The notes under the pieces: model-generated | Told to the model about the DNA's origin: nothing | The model's database searches: none | What the model saw: the letters and a program-made list of their open reading frames with translations, nothing else | Source of the DNA: Dunaliella salina | Taxonomy: Eukaryota; Chlorophyta; Chlorophyceae; Chlamydomonadales; Dunaliellaceae | Assembly: GCA_002284615.2 (NCBI GenBank) | Contig: MU069643.1 | Span: 2,501 to 13,560, forward strand | DNA: 11,060 nucleotides | Direction of reading: 5' to 3' | Shown here: piece by piece, positions 6,621-11,060 of the stretch | How positions within the stretch are numbered: position 1 is the stretch's first letter | Layout: each line of letters starts with the position of its first letter | Position numbers and translations under genes: made by a program

Positions 6621-7378
6621 CTACACCTGNCCTGCATACAGTCCAGCCAGAACCACATACGTCTTCCCAAGCCANAGAGAGACATATGGCCTATTTGCCA
6701 GAGAGTGCTCAGGAACAAATTGACGNACCCGAAAAGCANACGCCATGNACGGACTAGTTGCATGCTCAGAGGACTTAGTCATGCTCATGCGCTTGTAAAA
6801 CATCATGCCGAGGTACTTAAAAGACTCCTTGTGTGCCAGTGGCACCCCCCCAACATGAAANACAGGCAGATCTGACCCTGAGGAATTNAAGTGAACTACC
6901 TCAGACTTAGCGGTGTTGATNATTNAGTGCTTCCGCTGAGCNTANGCATGCAAGCGATTCAGCATGGCATGCAAAGCATGAGGATCATTGGCCATCAGTG
7001 TCAGGTCGTCAGCGTACAACATGTGCGTCACATGGAACTCAGCTGTACCCATGACAGCACCTTGCACCCTTTCCGCAATTTCATCAATGTCATTCACATA
7101 CAGAGAAGAAAGCAGAGGGGATAAAGGGCACCCCTGCTTTACACCCGTGTTAGGGTTCACCCGAGCAGCCTTCTGTCCATCCCTCAAAATATGCTCATCA
7201 GCATCGTACATGTTTTTAATGATGGACAAGAGAGGAGTGGGCATGCGTGTGCGTTGCAGGTGCTGCCAGAGTGTCTGCCTAGGGATGGTATCGTCGGCTT
7301 GCTTAAAGTCAATGAACGCTGTGTGCAGCCGGCTAGATCGCCCAGGCTGGATCGTGCGTGCAGCATGCTGTAGGTGCC
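6621..7378 (-). pseudogene. LINE B reverse transcriptase core
   Basis: The minus-strand frame begins without a start at about 7378 (HLQHAARTIQPGRSSRLHT) and continues to a TAG at 6623-6621. Motif A is AFIDFKQADDTIPR (Asp codon 7310-7308), motif B is NTGVKQGCPLSPLL, and motif C is MLYADDLTLMA (YADD 7016-7005). Motif D is INTAKSEVV, and the thumb has FKYLGMMF. All three catalytic aspartates are present. The TAG stands where the frame otherwise continues (QV-stop-GTEYIKEGKEF), so it is a point nonsense change (a Trp TGG to TAG change would explain it). Eleven ambiguous bases (6630-6945) leave several residues unknown. Confidence 0.85.
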
Positions 7379-7390
7379 TTTAAATGAAGA

Positions 7391-7403
7391 TTTCTTTTCT
7401 GGA
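7391..7403. repeat. 13-bp target-site duplication of LINE B, 5' copy
   Basis: TTTCTTTTCTGGA is identical to 5655-5667. It lies in the PRNLPEKK coding stretch of LINE A copy 4 and marks the truncated 5' end of LINE B. Confidence 0.88.
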
Positions 7404-7467
7404 AGGTTACGAGGGAAGAAGTAAGCAGGTACAGTTCTGTTTGAGGCATGTGTAGGGAGTTGGAGGT
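7404..7467 (-). pseudogene. LINE A copy 4, short segment between two insertions
   Basis: The minus strand reads LQLPTHASNRTVPAYFFPRN followed by LP. This linker lies between the CCHC motif and the nuclease of LINE A. It is cut off from the upstream part by the 480-bp insertion and from the downstream part by LINE B. Confidence 0.6.
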
Positions 7468-7947
7468 AAGGTAAGGTTACATCGCTAAATCGGCCTACGA
7501 GGGCAGCTGAGCGGAAACACAGAGTCCTATAACCAGACCAGTCTGAAAAAGAAAGCTGAGTTCGGAAGTGTCAACTGCTGAGGGAACATGTGATCATAAT
7601 ACCATAAAAATGTGTAGGTTCTCCAGGTACCAGCACAACTGATTACTTGGCACAAAGGTCTTGAAAGGAAAGCTCATGATATGTTTGACTCGAGACTCTA
7701 GACACCCAGATACCAAGTGCAGGAGAGATGGTCAAGGCCCTGAAATCTTCGTGTAAACTCAAATGCAGGTTCACACCTACAATGAGCTGGATTGCACCCT
7801 AATCAAGAATGACCACACAGCCGCTGTCAAGTATGCACAAACTGTCTATGATGCACACCACATGCAAGCATGCAAACCTACAGGACCATAAAGGTTGGCT
7901 ATACCAGCTGTAACAGCACAACTTGTATGATGCACATTGCACTTAAT
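7468..7947. mobile_element. Unclassified 480-bp insertion within LINE A copy 4
   Basis: Removing 7468-7947 plus one copy of GGT joins AAGCTTGCTCAACACAACC to TCCAACTCCCTACACATGCC on the minus strand and gives one continuous LINE A reading (KLAQHN-LQLPTHASNRT). GGT at 7465-7467 and 7948-7950 could be a 3-bp target-site duplication. The insert has no terminal inverted repeats that I can see, no RT or transposase motif, no tail repeat and no tRNA-like boxes. It could be a small non-autonomous DNA element, a solo terminal repeat or filler DNA. Confidence 0.5.
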
Positions 7948-8959
7948 GGTTGTGTTGAGCAAGCTTAAAATTGCTCCCTATGTCTGCGTACGCTAAGCCT
8001 GCCCCTACAGGACATCTGCTGAGGGCTTTTGTAATCATTTTGCCTGCAATGTTATGGCGCTCAGTTTTCATGTTGGAGATGATGTGGTTTTGGCAGCCTG
8101 AGAGCATGTGTAGTGCGCTATCCAAGTGATGGCAGTCTGGGAGGGGGCAAGATGGATCAGTTGACCTTTTAAAACGTACTGCATGTTTTTGGTTGTAGAG
8201 AGTGCCTATGCGGGACTCCCGTAGTACTGCAGGATGGTACGCTTCATGGGTACAGAAATGTTGGGCAGATTTCTGATGGCGTTGCTGATTTTTTTAATCT
8301 ACTTGCGGTAATGAGTTTTTATAGTAAGAGCAGTAACCTGTTTTGGCATTGGCATATCCAAGCTTGTGTTTAGAACGCTTATGGGATTTGAGAGCATCTT
8401 GAAGATTGGGGAAATAGGTGAGCTTAGGGGCAGGTGGGGGACCGATAGATGCACCTGTGGCAAGCACTCTTTTTTCTTCCTTGGCTAACCAGGAAATATT
8501 TGTAAATAGATTTCCACTAGGACCTGCACCAGGAATCTTGGTGTCTGCCAAGCAGTTCTGGGCTTGCTTTGCCTGATACTTTGCAATAGCATCTGCACAT
8601 TCATTTCCAGCAATGCCAGCATGGGACTTTACTTTGTACAGTTGAATTTTGGTATGAGAGTCACTTATGAGAGGTGTAATCATTTTAAGGACGTCTCCTT
8701 GAATATGCCTCAGGTGTTTCTCAGGGTAAAGAAGTTGTTTACGTATTTGTTTAAGAGAGGTGAGGCTGTCTGATGCAATGTCTACATGTTTGGTAATGAT
8801 AGCAGCAGCAATCCCTGCCAATTCAGCTCGAGTTATGGTGTTAGTAATCCCAGCGCCGTTTGCTTCTACAAAGTTCTTGCTGGCAGTAAGTGGGCAGTAG
8901 ACGCCTGTTCCAATTTCTTGTTTACCGTTATGGACAAGGCAGCTGCCATCTGTGTATGC
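7943..8959 (-). pseudogene. RNase H plus CCHC region of LINE A copy 4, one internal stop
   Basis: One minus-strand frame of 339 codons is broken only by a TAA at 8296-8294, in an A-rich run where a slip is plausible. It begins AYTDGSCLVHNGKQEIGTGV, just after a TAA at 8962-8960. The RNase H catalytic residues are all present: Asp in TDGS (8950-8948), Glu in TRAELAG (8824-8822), Asp in IASDSL (8770-8768), and the last His and Asp in KVKSHAGIAGNECADAIA. After a basic linker comes CPLPDCHHLDSALHMLSGC (8149-8093; C-x4-C-x7-H-x4-C), the knuckle that precedes the REL-type nuclease in R2- and Dualen-like elements. RNase H removes the template RNA after first-strand synthesis. The terminal TAA at 7945-7943 is created by the 480-bp insertion. 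Confidence 0.82.
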
Positions 8960-10302
8960 TTATGTCCTCCTGTCAGCAACTTTGAGAGTGAGGATGGTAC
9001 TGGATTAGCTGGGCAACGAGTCTGTATTTTGGATACTCATGCGTTAAGGTCCAGGGTGCTTGAAGACGTGTTGTTTGTCAAATGGGAGGCTTCCAGTTTA
9101 CTGAAAACTGGCATGTGAGCACGCATGGGACTTAGGACAGGGTGGCTGCTGACATTCGTCAGCTTCCACTGTATGGCTTCTTTCAGATCTCCTTTCAGGC
9201 CTTGTAGCCAGTCTTTGTTATGGCTGTTGAAATGAACTTGAGCAGCAGTGTTCCAAACAGCAAAGATACAAAGGTGGACCTGGGACGTCCCAGGTATGCT
9301 CAGGTAGAGGTACCTCTCGGTTAGGGCAGGATTGAGGGGCAGTGTATCTAAATCTTTTGCGAGGTATGGTGCCGAGGTCGTAACAGAGGTGGGGGTAGGC
9401 AGTGAAAAGTTTAAAGTAGGGGAGGGTTATCATGTTCTTATTCCAAGCCGGAAGGAACATGAATGTAGCAGTGGCTTCTGCGTTGAGAATGGCGGAGAAA
9501 ATGGCACGTTGCAAAGCTTGGGTCATAATTCGCTCATCATAAATGGGATGGCAGTCTGAGAAGCCTGAGAATGTGGAAGGTATTATTCATGGTAGTTTAA
9601 AAGAATGTCTCGGAAGCCCGCACTCCAATAGCTCTGGTATTGCGGCTTATGGTCTAGTGGGGAGGCCATTTTTTCTTGGTTACCAAAGCCCATTCTTGAA
9701 GGGCAGTATGAATGTGAGTTGGAAGGGCTCGTGAAAAAGAATCTTTGATTTTCTTGCCAGAGTACTTTCTTTCAAGCATGGATTTGTGGGAGCCCTTGCA
9801 GCTCAGTAGCAAAGCTGCCTGGAGCTGGTGTTGTTTTATCGTGCATGCCAGCAAGCTTGGCCCCATAAAGAGCCTTGTAGCCTAGCCTCTGAGAGGACTT
9901 GGAAGCGGTTAGGGGATATCATACCAACACATTTGCCTTGCATATCATATATGCAAGCCATGTGCGCCGTGTAAGTTTTTGGCAGAATGTGGGGGGATGG
10001 AGTAGGAGGGGAATTGCTGTGGGGTCCTGTGTCTGATGATGCTGGATGAGAGGGTTGCTGATCCGTGTACTTTATGAGGTCAACCTCGCGCAGCCAATGT
10101 TTGCATGAGCCTGTAGGTGTTATGTCTGCTTGAGGATTAGTGGGGTTAGTATCAAATGTGATTTTGTTGCGGAATTCTGTGTCCAGTTTCTGCTGTCACA
10201 CATTCAATGATTGGTTGCATCAGTTTTTTCAAATCCTTGTCTTTCAAGATTTGAGAGGGTAGAATCTGCTGTGGGTATGGAGGGATTAGGTTTTACAGAA
10301 CA
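7948..10302 (-). mobile_element. LINE A copy 4, main part: linker, RNase H and CCHC
   Basis: This is the longest LINE A piece. On the minus strand it starts beside copy 5 at about 10302 and runs through a degenerate linker (10302-8963), a well-kept RNase H and a CCHC motif. It resumes at 7404-7467 and 5481-5654 after two later insertions. The RT is missing (5' truncation, usual for LINEs), unless it lies elsewhere after rearrangement. Confidence 0.7.
8960..10302 (-). pseudogene. LINE A linker between RT and RNase H, decayed
   Basis: Minus-strand pieces in changing frames are MACIYDMQGKCVGMISPNRF then QVLSEARLQGSLWGQ (about 9962-9856), and MTQALQRAIFSAILNAEATA through the stretch LPAWNKNMITLPYFKLFTAY to PLPEHTWDVPG (9526-9270). 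Last comes SSTILTLKVADRRT before the RNase H (about 8990). Short stops and frameshifts separate them. The linker has no known catalytic motif; its length (about 400 codons) is large for a LINE spacer. 10000-10302 shows no clear homology and may be more decayed linker. Confidence 0.5.
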
Positions 10303-10373
10303 GGAAAGAGAAGAAAAGTCTACGCACGCAGGGCCGCGTGCATTAAGGGAATGTTCGCTAACTAACAAGCTAG
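10303..10373 (-). repeat. Conserved LINE A 3'-terminal segment (copy 5)
   Basis: On the minus strand the segment contains GCTTGTTAGTTAGCG, GCACGCGGCC, GCGTAGACTTTTCTTCTC and a TTTCC end, matching 2003-1932 of copy 1 in order and spacing. The last 25 bases also resemble the end of copy 2 near 3846. Confidence 0.6.
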
Positions 10374-10461
10374 CAGGCTAGCAAGGAAGCAGAGGCCTCA
10401 CCAAAAGGCCCTCAGAACCTATACGAGACACAGCTAGCCTAGGAGAGAGCCAGAAACAGAT

Positions 10462-10725
10462 CTAGTGGGGATCTGGAGGGTTGCTGCTTGCCATGCCTCT
10501 TGACGCCCGGAATCTCCTCCTCCCGTCCTCCGCCGCCGCACGCCGAGCAAACCCCCTCCCAGAAGCCCCCTGGTAACAAAGGGCGTGTCTGGTGTTCTTG
10601 ATACTGGTTAATCTTTGGATGGCATGGTCCCTAAGTTCGGCTGCTAGTGATTTGGCTTTTTGTTTAGTCAGGCCCAGATTTATAAGGAGTGTGATTGTAA
10701 ACTCATTGTAAATGGTACCGGCCAC
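10462..10725 (-). pseudogene. C-terminus of a divergent LINE A nuclease
   Basis: The frame reads AGTIYNEFTITLLINLGLTK, then AKSLAAELRDHAIQRLTSIK and NTRHAL, a low-complexity Arg/Ala stretch, and MASSNPPDPH before a TAG. Copy 2 has the same plan: GVGGTIYTEHTLEQFKQL, KLAQQLHAH, LVSTRRAIE and ASSNPPGPH. The E-x-K nuclease core should lie upstream (10730-10860), where frames are broken and I cannot identify it. The Arg/Ala insert (GRGFARRAAAEDGRRRFRAS) is GC-rich, unlike its surroundings, and absent from copy 2. Confidence 0.6.
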
Positions 10726-10868
10726 ACAAATTAGGATGATGTGTCAAAGTCACTCTGTTATTCCTGTTTGGATTTCTGGAGCTGCGGGTTTTAAGTCTGG
10801 TGCTTGCGTCACATACTCTCTTTCCGAACTGCCCAAGAACCTGGAGGCGGACTTCCCGAACAAGGTTG

Positions 10869-10902
10869 CATACATACATACATACATACATACATACATA
10901 CA

Positions 10903-10938
<36 letters not shown>

Positions 10939-11060
10939 CAGGTTGCATACATACATACATACATACATATATATACAGGTTGCATACATACATACATACA
11001 TACATACATACATACATACATACATACATACATACATACATACATACATACATACATACA
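10869..11060. repeat. Composite CATA microsatellite, three blocks, open at the window end
   Basis: Runs of CATA are interrupted twice by the same spacer, TATATATACAGGTTG (about 10931-10945 and 10968-10982). The sequence before the first run also ends in AGGTTG (10863-10868), so each block starts GGTTGCATACATA. The array continues beyond position 11060. Met-Tyr-Val-Cys frames across it are artefacts. Confidence 0.95.

Larger units (their letters stand above)
5668..7390 (-). mobile_element. LINE B: 5'-truncated non-LTR retrotransposon inserted in LINE A
   Basis: This 1.72-kb insertion on the minus strand is flanked by a perfect 13-bp duplication and ends in a TAAATC tail, the signature of target-primed reverse transcription. 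It keeps the RT from just before motif A to the C-terminus; the endonuclease and N-terminal half are absent. It carries two nonsense codons and at least two frameshifts. It is unlike LINE A in having a YADD RT, a different connection region and a C-x2-C-x9-H-x4-C knuckle. No RNase H is visible. Confidence 0.85.
10303..10860 (-). mobile_element. LINE A-related copy 5: nuclease C-terminus and 3' UTR of a divergent subfamily
   Basis: The minus strand holds a 5'-truncated element with its C-terminal coding end (to 10462) and 3' UTR (10461-10303). It ends in the same terminal segment as copy 1. Protein similarity to copy 2 is clear but low, so it belongs to another subfamily. Its upstream edge is near the CATA microsatellite. 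Confidence 0.6.

Noticed and set aside
7468..7947. The 480-bp insert as a spliceosomal intron
   Set aside because: A GTAAGG at its plus-strand left edge looks like a donor, but it is antisense to LINE A and no AG falls at the matching right edge; on the minus strand the ends are not GT-AG either.
10703..11057. Met-Tyr-Val-Cys repeat proteins
   Set aside because: They are translations of the CATA microsatellite in three frames; no real gene is needed to explain them.

Overview
The window looks like a nuclear, eukaryotic, repeat-rich stretch, most probably from a green alga (Chlorophyta, perhaps Chlamydomonadales). The evidence is indirect. It holds degenerate non-LTR retrotransposons whose domain order (reverse transcriptase, RNase H, CCHC, PD-(D/E)XK nuclease) resembles the Dualen/RandI elements known from Chlamydomonas. 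It also holds a tRNA-Trp-like gene with a short intron, long microsatellites, and no bacterial operon structure. The genus cannot be fixed from the sequence alone, and I see no convincing host protein-coding gene.

Layout. Positions 1-416 are low-complexity GCT/GAT-rich DNA. A tRNA-Trp(CCA)-like gene with a probable 12-nt intron lies at 417-500, with A and B boxes and T-run terminators. About 733-1480 is a diverged tandem repeat of about 136 bp. Two smaller repeat clusters follow (TGCGCAATG motifs at 1521-1650; a 23-bp minisatellite with palindromes at 1712-1826). From about 1932 to 10860 almost everything is non-LTR retrotransposon debris.

Two element types are visible. 'LINE A' (Dualen/RandI-like by architecture) is present as several 5'-truncated, rearranged copies: copy 1 (minus, 1932-3050), copy 2 (plus, about 3290-3846), copy 3 (minus, 3847-5480), copy 4 (minus, 7948-10302 continuing at 7404-7467 and 5481-5654) and a divergent copy 5 (minus, 10303 to about 10860). 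'LINE B' (minus, 5668-7390) is a second type with its own RT and C-terminal zinc knuckle. It is inserted inside LINE A copy 4 and flanked by a perfect 13-bp target-site duplication. Its ORF ends in a TAAATC hexamer tail. An uninterrupted hexamer array of the same unit sits inside LINE A copy 3, next to a perfect (TG)85 tract.

Copy 4 is also split by an unclassified 480-bp insertion at 7468-7947. The window ends in a composite CATA microsatellite. None of the retrotransposon ORFs is intact, although the RNase H domain of copy 4 keeps all its catalytic acidic residues. The region reads as a nested-insertion graveyard, in which the order of events can partly be reconstructed.
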